Below are positions 28,642 to 35,551 of a DNA stretch of 35,551 nt, piece by piece; within the stretch, counting starts at the first letter, position 1, and each line of letters starts with the position of its first letter. Under the pieces are notes generated by a model, which saw nothing but the letters and a program-made list of their open reading frames with translations, was not told the origin of the DNA and did no database searches. The DNA is from Clostridia bacterium (GTDB lineage: Bacteria; Bacillota; Clostridia; Christensenellales; Aristaeellaceae). Where the stretch lies: contig CAAGFE010000014.1 of NCBI GenBank assembly GCA_900769075.1, forward strand, positions 1 through 35,551, given 5' to 3'. Made by a program: the position numbers and the translations under genes.

Positions 28642-28914
28642 ATGTATAGCAACATCAACGCCAATCAGACCCCCATGCAGCAGCAGAACCAGTTCCAGCA
28701 GGGCTCTTCCGCCAACAGCAGCCAGACCCGCATCGAAGTGCCCGAGGCCCGTCAGGCCCTGGACAACATGAAGTACGAGATCGCCGGCGAGCTGGGCATC
28801 AACCTGAAGAAGGGCTACAACGGCGACCTGCCCTCCCGTCAGGCCGGTTATATCGGCGGATACATGGTCAAGCGCCTGATCGAACAGGCCGAGCGCGGCA
28901 TGGCCGGTCAGTAA
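28642..28914 (+). CDS. Alpha/beta-type small acid-soluble spore protein, N-terminally extended
   Basis: This 90-residue protein starts at ATG 28642 behind AAGGAGGAG. It has a Gln/Asn/Ser-rich N-terminal arm of about 28 residues (TPMQQQNQFQQGSSANSSQT) that the first SASP lacks, then the usual core: protease site MKYEIAGELG (43-52) and NGDLPSRQAGYIGGYMVKRL. It is DNA-binding in the forespore. The arm may alter packing between filaments or is a neutral extension; nothing in the sequence decides this. Confidence 0.95.
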   Translation: MYSNINANQTPMQQQNQFQQGSSANSSQTRIEVPEARQALDNMKYEIAGELGINLKKGYNGDLPSRQAGYIGGYMVKRLIEQAERGMAGQ

Positions 28915-28923
28915 GTCCCATCC

Positions 28924-28942
28924 GGGCGGAGCTTTCCCGCCC
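28924..28942 (+). terminator. Weak hairpin after second SASP gene
   Basis: GGGCGG (28924-28929) pairs with CCGCCC (28937-28942), ten bases after the stop codon. It has no T-run; it may act as a stabiliser or a weak terminator. Confidence 0.4.
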
Positions 28943-28950
28943 CTGCTCCC

Positions 28951-28993
28951 GAAAAATAATGGGCCCCGCGATGCTCTCTTGCATCGCAGGGCC
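28951..28993 (-). terminator. Minus-strand terminator at the edge of the accessory region
   Basis: On the minus strand GGCCCTGCGATGC (28981-28993) pairs with GCATCGCGGGGCC (28962-28974), with one bulge or mismatch, around AAGAGA, then CATTATTTTT. It would stop transcripts coming leftward from the recombinase remnant and marks the border with the SASP genes. Confidence 0.7.
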
Positions 28994-29349
28994 TCGTTGT
29001 GTATCTGTCCCTCTTCTGAAGGCTGAACGGGTCTTCTCTCCGAGCCTCTTGTGGGGCCCGTCATTACGCCGAGCCGCGCCTCCCGGCGACCTCGTTGGCA
29101 GCCTGCGTTTTCTCACGCTCACTTGCAACGGATGTTCTGGGCTGCAGCTGCTCAAGGGGGTGCAGAATTCGCTTCGCCATATCCGCTCCGGATTGATGAA
29201 AGCCCTTGAACGCGTGAACAGCACACCCTTCATCTCCGATTCCCAGGTATACTTGGAGGGACCGGTATGCGTCCCCCTTTTTTCTTGCCGCTGCATACCC
29301 AGGATCTGCTCGGCTCGCTGCTATGGTAAGCAGTGGACGTCTGCCGGTG
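28994..29349. other. Gene-poor stretch, probably decayed mobile DNA
   Basis: I see no intact gene here. A minus-strand open frame continues from the recombinase remnant to 29064, but past 29350 it no longer resembles a recombinase, and codon use is erratic. The stretch is best read as degraded DNA between the SASP terminator and the recombinase fragment. Confidence 0.45.
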
Positions 29350-29790
29350 GTACAGTGCGCACAATCCATTTTGCATGATCGCGGATTGGCATGGGTGTAT
29401 TGCCCGCGATGACGCTTCACATCTGCGCTGCGCTTGGCCAGTCTCTCATTGGCTTTTGCCCAGGTTTCTTCCGTCACAAGCGCGGGGATTTTCTCATCAG
29501 GATGCATCATCCATTCTTCCTCCGGCTGCTTGATCTGCCGGAGGTCAAAAGGATCGGCAACCGTTGTCATGCCGACGCAGAACCGCCCCTTGTACTTGGG
29601 GTTGCGAATCACCTGCGCCATCGCTGCATGGTTGATTCGTCCGCCGGACAGGCGTATGCCCCAGGAACTCCCCGTCTGTCATCGCACCGCGCCATCATTC
29701 CGATCCAGTTCCTCAATGAATTGGTCGTTCGCGCCCGGTTCTTCCATTCTGCGCGTATTTCGGATGAATCAGTTCCCCTGCGGCTGATCA
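29350..29790 (-). pseudogene. Decayed large serine recombinase fragment
   Basis: The central part of a large serine integrase can be read in pieces: one frame gives MEEPGANDQFIEELDRND (about 29735-29680), a shift gives SWGIRLSGGRINHAAMAQVI, continuing RNPKYKGRFCVGMTTVADPF and LRQIKQPEEEWMMHPDEKIP, and finally YTHANPRSCKMDCAHC (zinc-ribbon start, 29352-29363). At least one in-frame stop (TGA after GAVR) and shifts interrupt it; the catalytic Ser domain and the C-terminal coiled coil are missing. It cannot be active. Such recombinases integrate phages and ICEs, so this is a scar of an element inserted beside the spore genes. Confidence 0.75.
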
Positions 29791-30146
29791 TCATCGCTCT
29801 GGAGCGTTAAAGCAATCAAAAGCAAGGTATGCTTCACCTGATCAGAGCATGTCTCCAAGACGCGACACAGCGCCTTGTGATCATCCGTTGCGTTATCCGG
29901 CGTCCTGTTGTCAATGCGAAGCAATGCAGGGCAGCAATCGTCCAGCACATATCCGGGCTTTATCCCATACAGGACACACAGTTCAATGATGCGCTTCAGG
30001 TTGATCGGCTGCGCGCCGCGCTCCAGATTGCTGTAGGAGTTCGTTTCAATGCCAAGGCATTCACCTACTTCCTTTTGCGTCATTCCTTTGGCTTTCCTTG
30101 CATCGCGCAGACGCGCACCAATTCGTTCATAGTTGATGTCAGCCAT
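29769..30146 (-). CDS. XRE-family transcriptional regulator
   Basis: This 125-residue protein starts at 30146 (MADINYERIGARLRDARKAK). The HTH covers about 10-65: GMTQKEVGECLGIETNSYSN and LERGAQPINLKRIIELCVLY. The remainder (GIKPGYVLDDCCPALLRIDN onward) is a short C-terminal part of unknown role, ending in a charged tail. It would bind the AT-rich dyad in its own promoter region (30232-30250) and control itself and perhaps the rightward SSB/RHS operon. The end runs into the decayed recombinase, so its last residues may be altered by the decay of the element. Confidence 0.85.
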   Translation of the reverse strand: MADINYERIGARLRDARKAKGMTQKEVGECLGIETNSYSNLERGAQPINLKRIIELCVLYGIKPGYVLDDCCPALLRIDNRTPDNATDDHKALCRVLETCSDQVKHTLLLIALTLQSDDDQPQGN

Positions 30147-30220
30147 ATTTCCACATTCCTTTCCGTTTTCACTCGTTCTTCCGGCAGCGTTATCGCAGTG
30201 AAAGCATTGGGTGCGTTTAC

Positions 30221-30250
30221 ATTCTAACCATATTCAATGAAATATTGAAT
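30221..30250 (-). promoter_or_regulatory. Promoter and dyad operator of the XRE gene
   Basis: On the minus strand TTCAAT (30244-30249), 17 bases, TAGAAT (30221-30226). A dyad, ATTCAA (30232-30237) and TTGAAT (30245-30250), lies across spacer and -35, placed where a repressor would block the polymerase. Self-repression is inferred. Confidence 0.5.
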
Positions 30251-30320
30251 ATTCCTATATCATGACCAATGCGCCATTTCATTGACTTTTAATCATTTCT
30301 TTCTGCTTTTCTTATTGATC

Positions 30321-30346
30321 GTTCTATGGGATGCATCCCAAAGAAC
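30321..30346. repeat. 26-bp near-perfect palindrome
   Basis: GTTCTATGGGATG (30321-30333) is followed at once by its reverse complement with a single mismatch (CATCCCAAAGAAC, 30334-30346). There is no T-run. It lies just upstream of a promoter -35 (30360-30365) and may be an operator for a dimeric regulator or a site used by the mobile element. Confidence 0.75.
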
Positions 30347-30359
30347 ATGATTTGGTTTA

Positions 30360-30388
30360 TTCAGTCCTGGAACAACAAGTCTTATAAT
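30360..30388 (+). promoter_or_regulatory. First rightward promoter of the SSB/RHS region
   Basis: TTCAGT (30360-30365), 17 bases, TATAAT (30383-30388). It lies between the 26-bp palindrome and the TGGACA repeats. Confidence 0.5.
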
Positions 30389-30426
30389 GCCCGGTTGGGT
30401 AACTTCAATGGCCGTATCGGCAAGCC

Positions 30427-30463
30427 TGGACAAACTTGGACAGGATTGTGTTGAAGTTGGACA
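30427..30463 (+). repeat. Three TGGACA direct repeats
   Basis: TGGACAA (30427), TTGGACA (30436) and TTGGACAA (30457) occur within 40 bases, overlapping the second promoter's -35/spacer. They may be binding sites for an activator or repressor. Confidence 0.45.
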
Positions 30464-30479
30464 ACGAATGTGCTATGAT
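30451..30479 (+). promoter_or_regulatory. Second rightward promoter of the SSB/RHS region
   Basis: TTGAAG (30451-30456), 17 bases, TATGAT (30474-30479). It sits just before the tandem terminators at 30505-30575. Confidence 0.55.
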
Positions 30480-30504
30480 ATGTATGTGCCCAAGGAGGCC
30501 AAAG

Positions 30505-30575
30505 AGCTGCACCGCAGAACGCGGGGCAGCTTTTCTGTTTTGTGCGAGCGACACGTCCACGGTGCCGCTCTTTTT
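30505..30575 (+). terminator. Tandem terminators in the leader of the SSB-like gene
   Basis: The first is AGCTGC (30505-30510) with GCAGCT (30526-30531) and TTTTCTGTTTT. The second is GAGCG-A-CAC (30546-30554) with GTG-C-CGCTC (30562-30570), then TTTTT. Both lie between promoter and ATG, so downstream expression needs read-through or antitermination. Confidence 0.7.
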
Positions 30576-30618
30576 GTTTTCCTCAAGGCACAAATACGCA
30601 AAGAAAGGAGGAAATCCC

Positions 30619-31026
30619 ATGAACGAAGTCTATCTTCGCGGCAAGCTGGTATCCGTGTATGAACCCATTACACCTGCCAGCCAGCCCAAGCATCTGGTGT
30701 ATCAGCTGCGGGTGTCCCACAAGACTGCGCAGCAGCAGGTGAAGTTTGAAAACTACACCGTGAATGCGTGGCGCAATCTGGCGGTATGGGCATCAAGCAA
30801 TCTGCAGGTTGGCATGGATGTGTTTGTACGTGGACACCTCAGTCAGCGACAGTTGAGCAATGGCGCTGTAACCGAAGTCACTGCACTGACAATCACACCT
30901 GTAATGGGACGAATGGCAGTTGCTAGGGTTGCTGACATCGCAGCTGAAAGCACTGCTGAGCCGCAGTCCCCATCTGAGCTGGAAGTGTGTCTGTGTGCAG
31001 AAGATGCGGACAACAGCGAAAACTAA
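30619..31026 (+). CDS. SSB-like OB-fold protein
   Basis: This 135-residue protein starts at ATG 30619 behind AAAGGAGG. The N-terminal ~100 residues fit the single-stranded-DNA-binding OB fold: MNEVYLRGKLVSVYEPIT, then FENYTVNAWRNLAVWASSNL and VGMDVFVRGHLSQRQLSNGA, where WxNLAxWASxNLxxGxxVxVxG is the SSB pattern. The tail ends EDADNSEN; it lacks the usual hydrophobic DDIPF tip that recruits repair partners, so it is probably not the housekeeping SSB. Small SSB-like genes of this sort ride on plasmids and ICEs. It lies 43 bases upstream of the giant RHS-type gene and shares its transcript. Confidence 0.72.
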   Translation: MNEVYLRGKLVSVYEPITPASQPKHLVYQLRVSHKTAQQQVKFENYTVNAWRNLAVWASSNLQVGMDVFVRGHLSQRQLSNGAVTEVTALTITPVMGRMAVARVADIAAESTAEPQSPSELEVCLCAEDADNSEN

Positions 31027-31069
31027 CAGTCAAATCAAGCGCAAGACTACAGAAAGAAAGGAAACAACC

Positions 31070-34000
31070 ATGTCTGAAAAGAAAAAGGACAAGTTCCATC
31101 GTTTCACGCAGGAAGAGATCAATAGCCTTCCTGGTCGTGAGCTGAAAGCCAAACGAACCCGTTCCAGCAAGACCTACTCTCTGGGTAATGGTATGTATCA
31201 GGCTGTCATCTATCCTGATGCCATCCACTACCGCAACGAGCGAGGTGAGTGGGAGGACATCGACCACACCCTCACGCAGGAAAATGGTACATTCTGCGAC
31301 CACAGTGGTGATCTGGCCGTTACCCTCGCACGTGGTGGCTGTGTGACCCTGAAAAAGGATAATCACCGTCTTTCCTGGGAGATTCGCGGTGCAGCGCCTG
31401 CAGAAGCAGTCCCTGATAATGCCAGTGCAAAGTTCCCTCGTCATAATAAGAAGCTTCGCACCGAAAACAAGGTTACCTATTCCAACATCTTCCCCAATGT
31501 GGATTTCGTCTGTGACCTGAAGCCCAATCAGTTCAAGGATACACTAATCTTCAAGACCCCCGAAGCTCTCCGTTCGGTGGAGTTTCTGATCCGTGCAGAG
31601 AATCTGGTACTCCGACAGGCCGCCTCCGGCGCAGTGGTTGCCATGTGCGGCGATGATACCATTTTCCGACTTCCTGCACCGTGCGTGGTAGACGAATATG
31701 GTGATGCAGTGCCCAGCAGCGCCAATGCCGTGCTGACGCAGATCAGCAATTGTGAATGGTGCTGGACTTGCGAAGTCAGCGTCGACTACGCTGCTAACGC
31801 AGTATATCCGATTTGGCTGGACCCTGTGGTTGAAACGCAGCAGACTGCAAATGTCCTGAGCATGGCATACACAGCATCCAAAAAGCCCACCACCAACTAT
31901 CCCGGCACCGGTTACAGTGTCCGTATTGCGAACAACAACTCCACTTACGGCAAGTGTAACACTTATCTGCGTTTTGAGTATGACCCCGATGATGCGGAGA
32001 ATAGTGCTCTGCCGCCCATTGATTCTTCCTATTACGTGACCGCTGCAGAATTGACCATGCGTACTGCCTACAATGGCGGTTCCACTCCGGTTTATATCAA
32101 GGAAGTTCAGGGGACGTGGGATGCAACGACCATTACTTTCGACAACTCTCCGAAGGTATGCTCTGAAGCAATGGAATACTATGTCGCACCCGCTTCCTCC
32201 GGTAAGTACCTTTACTTCAACATTACCAATCTTGTCCGTAAATGGTATAACGGCGAAAATAATGGCATCATGCTAGAAACTCTTGCAGGCAACACTGTTC
32301 AGCTTGGCGGCGCGGGCGCAACCTATGCCAAGCCGTATATTACGATCACCTATGTCAGCCTCGCAGGCCTTGAAAGCTATCTGGTGCAGGACAACATCAG
32401 CTGCGGTCGCGCGGGTACGGCGTATGTCGGCCTGTTCAATGGCAATCTGGTGTTCAGCCACCAGGAAACCTCCATGAACGGAAATCTGCTGCCCATCTCC
32501 ATTGGCCGCTACTACAACAGCTGCTATCATGACGTCAACGCGTTCCATGCAGGCAATGGCTGGAAGTTCTCCACCCAGCAGACGCTGCATAAGGAAACCA
32601 TTGACTCCACCATTCACTATGTCTATATGGATGGTGACGGCACCCGTCATTTCTTCAAGAAGATGAATGGCGAATGGAAGGATCTTTCCGGTCTGCAGCT
32701 GACGCTGGAAATAGACGGCAGCAATGTCATCATTACCGATAAGGGCAACAATAAGATGGCTTTCACGCTGCCAGAAGACGAGTTCCTGGTGGATGGCGAG
32801 GAAACCTATGCCAATGTGACCTGGATCACCTCTATCGAAGATGCCTGCGGCAACAAGGCTGAGTTCATTCATGCCAAGCCCGCTGATGCGGCAGATAATG
32901 AATTCAGTATCGCCAGGGACGGCGCCGGACGCCCGACCACCGCGACGGCAAATGACGCTCAGGTGATCATCAAGCTCCAGGCCCCCGGGATGAACCCTGT
33001 TCAATATGAGTACAATCCTGCGGCCCAGCTGACGAAGATCACCCATCCGGACGGCGCGGTCACCGAATACGGCTATAACAGCGAAGGCCTGCTGGCGGCG
33101 ATCACCAACTGTGACCGTTCCGGCATCAGGATCGTCTACCAGAATGGGATTGCGTACCGCGTCAGGGAAGTCCAGATGCTGGACAAGGACGAGACCGTGT
33201 ATGCCATTCGCCGGTATGAATACGGCAACTGCTGCACGACCATGACTGAATCCTACCGGGAGGCTGCGGAGGATGGCACTGTTCAGTATATTGACGCCAA
33301 GCCGCTGCACTATCATTTCAACGACGCCGGCAATCTCGTGTCCGTCAACGATGAGCTGGGCTATGGCTATTTTGCAGGCTATTCCGATGATGCGCCTGCC
33401 AACCATCCCGCTTACGTCTCCAGGCTTCAGCGTGCAGTGACCAACTACCTGAAGAACCACCACTTTATCACCGTCAACAACGACTGGACGGTGGAGAAGA
33501 ACAACGCCACCGGTGAATGCGGCTACAGCAGCGATCACAACTACATCGGCGGACGCGCCTATAAAATGAAGAAAACCAACTCTGACGGCTATATCAGCAT
33601 CCGTCAGACGGTCACGCTGAAGGACGGAGCGGATTACACCCTCTCCTGCCAGTACCAGACGCTGAACGGCGCCAAGGTTCAGCTGCAGGCTGAAACCGCG
33701 TCCGGCGCGCTCATCAAAGCGAGCGTTCCGGCGAAATGCACGGAACGCTGGAACCGCGCGCATGTCTCCTTCACCCTGCCCAAGACCTCTGACGAAAACA
33801 CCGTGACCTATACCGATGTGACCATCCGCCTCATGGCGGTCGGCGATTCCGGCACTGTCTGGGTGGACGCGGCGCAGCTGGAGGACGGGCTGATTCCCAA
33901 CCGCTACAATCTGCTGCAGAACGGCACCTTCTGCATGAATGACAGCGGCCGGCCGATGTACTGGACCAAGGGCTATCAGACTGATACGGAAGACATTGAT

Positions 34001-35551
34001 GGCGTGACAACGGAGATTGCCCCCGGTCGGCCGACGGAATTGACTGGCAATGTCGTCCGCCTGTATGGCAAGCCTGGTATGACGAAGGTGATCGACCAGA
34101 CTGTACCGTCCATTGGCAATGCAGGCGACACCTTCGTCGCTGGTGGCTGGAGCTGGAGCCACTGCCGCCCCCGCAATGATGAAACCAACAGCCGCTATGA
34201 GATGCAGATTCTTGCTCGTCCCTATGTTGATAGTGGCGTCGCTCAGTTCCAGACTGTGGGCCGTGTACAGTGGAGCGAGGAGTGGTCGGGCTGGCAGTTT
34301 GCTGCGATTCCGGTTGTCATTCCGTTCCGCTATACCGACATGTATGTGAAGCTGCTATACCAGAACAACCTGAATGAGGCACAGTTCTCCAATCTGTTCC
34401 TGCACAAGGAGGAGTTCGGCAAGACCTTTGCCTACGATGAGCATGGCAATGTCACCAGCGTGAAGAACCTGGCAGCCCTGCAGAGCGGTTCGGAGTATGA
34501 CGCCTTCGACAACCTGATTTCCTACCGTCAGCCGGGCCGCAGCGAGCGTTACACCCTTGACTGGGGCAGCACGGACGCTGAAAAACAGCAGCACCTGCTG
34601 CGCGCCACGACCAGTCCGCTGGGCATCATCTCACGCACCGGGTACGACGTGGATGATGCAAACGCTGCTGCGCCCAAGGGCCTGGCGGTTGAGCATTCCG
34701 TCGAGAATGCTGAAGGTTCCATGAAGATCGTTTCTAAGACCGATTACACGGAGGACGATAATTACGTCCGCCGGCAGATCGACGCCCGGAAAAAGCCCGT
34801 GACCACTGAAACGGACGCGAACCGCGGCACGGTCACTTCCGTCACCGATCCCCGGAGCCAGACGGTTTCCTATGCGTACGACGCGATGAACCGCGTCAAG
34901 AGGGTATGCACCGACAGCGACGGCAAGGCCTATGTGAACCAGTATGTATATGAGAACGATCTGCTGACGGAGGTTCGCCACAACACCTCCGCCGACAGCG
35001 CCGACGATGTGGTCTATTCCTTCGAATATGACGCGCAGAACCGCCGCACCGGCGTCAAGGTGGGCAGTCAGTATCTGTCCAGGAATGAATACGATGATAC
35101 CCCGGGCCCCCGGTACGGCGTGCTGGCACGCGCCATCTACTGCAACTCTGATGCAAACCCCCAGGTGGTTCACTACACCTACGACGACTTCAAGCGCATG
35201 ACCGGCATCCGGTATGGCGAGGAAACCGAAAACAAGCGGTACTCCTTTGCCTACGGGGCGAACGGCCAGGTGGCCCGCGTGACGAACCACGAGCTGAACC
35301 GGGTTGCCCTGAGCGAATATGATGTCAGCGGCCGTCCCATGCGCATCACGCACATGGAGGGCGACAGCCACGTTTACACGGGTGAAGTGACCTACGACCA
35401 GTACAACAACCTCGCTTCCTTCCGGGAGGAAGTCGGCGCGAACCGTGCGGCGCACACCACTACCTTCACCTACGACGCGGAGAACAAGCCCACGCTGCTG
35501 AAGTACGACGAAACCAACCAGGTGGCGTATACCTACGACGTGCTGGGGCGC
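31070..35551 (+). CDS. Giant DNRLRE/YD-repeat (RHS-type) protein, 3' end outside window
   Basis: The frame from ATG 31070 (behind AAGAAAGGAAAC) stays open for 1494 codons to the window edge. Layout: N-terminal region 1-260 (MSEKKKDKFHRFTQEEINSL, no signal peptide); a DNRLRE-type module about 263-432 (NTYLRFEYD, VYIKEVQGTWDATTITFDNS, FNITNLVRKWYNG); then RHS-like YD repeats from about 640 (VQYEYNPAAQLTKITHPDGA), interrupted by two carbohydrate-binding-like jelly-roll regions (about 780-945 and 950-1110, each with a LLQNGTF or NNATGECGYSSDH start), and more YD repeats from 1120 (FAYDEHGNVTSVKNL; SYAYDAMNRVKRV; YTYDDFKRMTGIRY). Such proteins form a shell around a C-terminal toxin. The toxin, if any, lies outside. 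Codons in the first third are less GC-rich than in the rest, as if mosaic. Confidence 0.88.
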   Translation, partial: MSEKKKDKFHRFTQEEINSLPGRELKAKRTRSSKTYSLGNGMYQAVIYPDAIHYRNERGEWEDIDHTLTQENGTFCDHSGDLAVTLARGGCVTLKKDNHRLSWEIRGAAPAEAVPDNASAKFPRHNKKLRTENKVTYSNIFPNVDFVCDLKPNQFKDTLIFKTPEALRSVEFLIRAENLVLRQAASGAVVAMCGDDTIFRLPAPCVVDEYGDAVPSSANAVLTQISNCEWCWTCEVSVDYAANAVYPIWLDPVVETQQTANVLSMAYTASKKPTTNYPGTGYSVRIANNNSTYGKCNTYLRFEYDPDDAENSALPPIDSSYYVTAAELTMRTAYNGGSTPVYIKEVQGTWDATTITFDNSPKVCSEAMEYYVAPASSGKYLYFNITNLVRKWYNGENNGIMLETLAGNTVQLGGAGATYAKPYITITYVSLAGLESYLVQDNISCGRAGTAYVGLFNGNLVFSHQETSMNGNLLPISIGRYYNSCYHDVNAFHAGNGWKFSTQQTLHKETIDSTIHYVYMDGDGTRHFFKKMNGEWKDLSGLQLTLEIDGSNVIITDKGNNKMAFTLPEDEFLVDGEETYANVTWITSIEDACGNKAEFIHAKPADAADNEFSIARDGAGRPTTATANDAQVIIKLQAPGMNPVQYEYNPAAQLTKITHPDGAVTEYGYNSEGLLAAITNCDRSGIRIVYQNGIAYRVREVQMLDKDETVYAIRRYEYGNCCTTMTESYREAAEDGTVQYIDAKPLHYHFNDAGNLVSVNDELGYGYFAGYSDDAPANHPAYVSRLQRAVTNYLKNHHFITVNNDWTVEKNNATGECGYSSDHNYIGGRAYKMKKTNSDGYISIRQTVTLKDGADYTLSCQYQTLNGAKVQLQAETASGALIKASVPAKCTERWNRAHVSFTLPKTSDENTVTYTDVTIRLMAVGDSGTVWVDAAQLEDGLIPNRYNLLQNGTFCMNDSGRPMYWTKGYQTDTEDIDGVTTEIAPGRPTELTGNVVRLYGKPGMTKVIDQTVPSIGNAGDTFVAGGWSWSHCRPRNDETNSRYEMQILARPYVDSGVAQFQTVGRVQWSEEWSGWQFAAIPVVIPFRYTDMYVKLLYQNNLNEAQFSNLFLHKEEFGKTFAYDEHGNVTSVKNLAALQSGSEYDAFDNLISYRQPGRSERYTLDWGSTDAEKQQHLLRATTSPLGIISRTGYDVDDANAAAPKGLAVEHSVENAEGSMKIVSKTDYTEDDNYVRRQIDARKKPVTTETDANRGTVTSVTDPRSQTVSYAYDAMNRVKRVCTDSDGKAYVNQYVYENDLLTEVRHNTSADSADDVVYSFEYDAQNRRTGVKVGSQYLSRNEYDDTPGPRYGVLARAIYCNSDANPQVVHYTYDDFKRMTGIRYGEETENKRYSFAYGANGQVARVTNHELNRVALSEYDVSGRPMRITHMEGDSHVYTGEVTYDQYNNLASFREEVGANRAAHTTTFTYDAENKPTLLKYDETNQVAYTYDVLGR

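Noticed and set aside
28994..29349. Genuine C-terminal part of the recombinase
   Set aside because: After the CAHC motif none of the three frames continues with a zinc-ribbon partner or coiled coil, so I treat the stretch as decayed DNA.
32273..34162. 629-codon open frame on the minus strand
   Set aside because: It is antisense to the RHS-type gene, which has readable domains; it has no ribosome binding site or recognisable motif.
1..35551. CRISPR array or tRNA genes
   Set aside because: No regularly spaced repeats and no cloverleaf with GTTCRA arm were seen on either strand.

Overview
The window looks like chromosome from a GC-rich, spore-forming member of the Clostridia. Two alpha/beta-type small acid-soluble spore proteins and a YhcN/YlaJ-type spore lipoprotein show that it sporulates. 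The consensus TTGACA/TATAAT promoters, strong GGAGG ribosome binding sites and dense ATGA gene overlaps are all Firmicutes-like. I cannot name a genus; a Christensenellales-like gut bacterium is a guess.

Layout. (1) 1-334: a near-consensus minus-strand promoter, with an A/T-rich upstream tract and a leader of rRNA-operon type, fires out of the left edge; a 16S gene probably lies just outside. (2) 335-10541: a compact plus-strand phage-like cassette holding an HTH regulator, terminase small and large subunits, portal, scaffold, P22-type coat protein, three connector genes, a Dit-like and a Tal-like tail protein, an NlpC/P60 endolysin, an XhlA-like protein and a phi-LC3-type holin. It has no integrase, replication genes, tail tube, tape measure or receptor-binding protein. 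(3) Two copies of one non-coding element (3926-4257 and 10297-10509) sit in this cassette. Both have imperfect inverted ends, and both are flanked by long direct repeats that are copies of a whole intrinsic-terminator hairpin. I consider this the best candidate for an undescribed mobile element. (4) 10547-13831: a metallophosphoesterase translationally coupled to mnmE, then a secreted leucine-rich-repeat protein. (5) 13828-19106: a GH2 beta-mannosidase converging on a PDZ protein - response regulator - histidine kinase operon. (6) 19172-20829: a TraX-like membrane protein with an ANT(3'')-like nucleotidyltransferase. (7) 20857-25675: a methionine operon with a detached MetH reactivation domain, MetH lacking that domain, a MetA predicted to use acetyl-CoA, and a membrane protein of unknown function. 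(8) 25759-28914: two tandem M15B carboxypeptidases divergent from a spore lipoprotein, a possible structured RNA and two SASP genes. (9) 28960-35551: accessory DNA with visibly lower GC in places. It holds a decayed large serine recombinase, an XRE regulator, a complex regulatory region with a 26-bp palindrome and tandem terminators, an SSB-like gene, and the first 1494 codons of a giant DNRLRE/YD-repeat (RHS-type) protein that runs off the right edge.

How it fits together. The methionine genes form a working unit: acyl-homoserine synthesis, B12-dependent methylation and repair of oxidised cobalamin. The phage genes could package DNA into a head and lyse the cell, but they lack parts needed for a normal siphovirus tail. 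Intrinsic terminators lie before terS, before the scaffold gene and after the coat gene, which suggests the cassette is expressed in steps. The right-hand region looks like the worn end of an integrated element next to a possible polymorphic-toxin locus. No tRNA gene, CRISPR array or intact transposase was seen.
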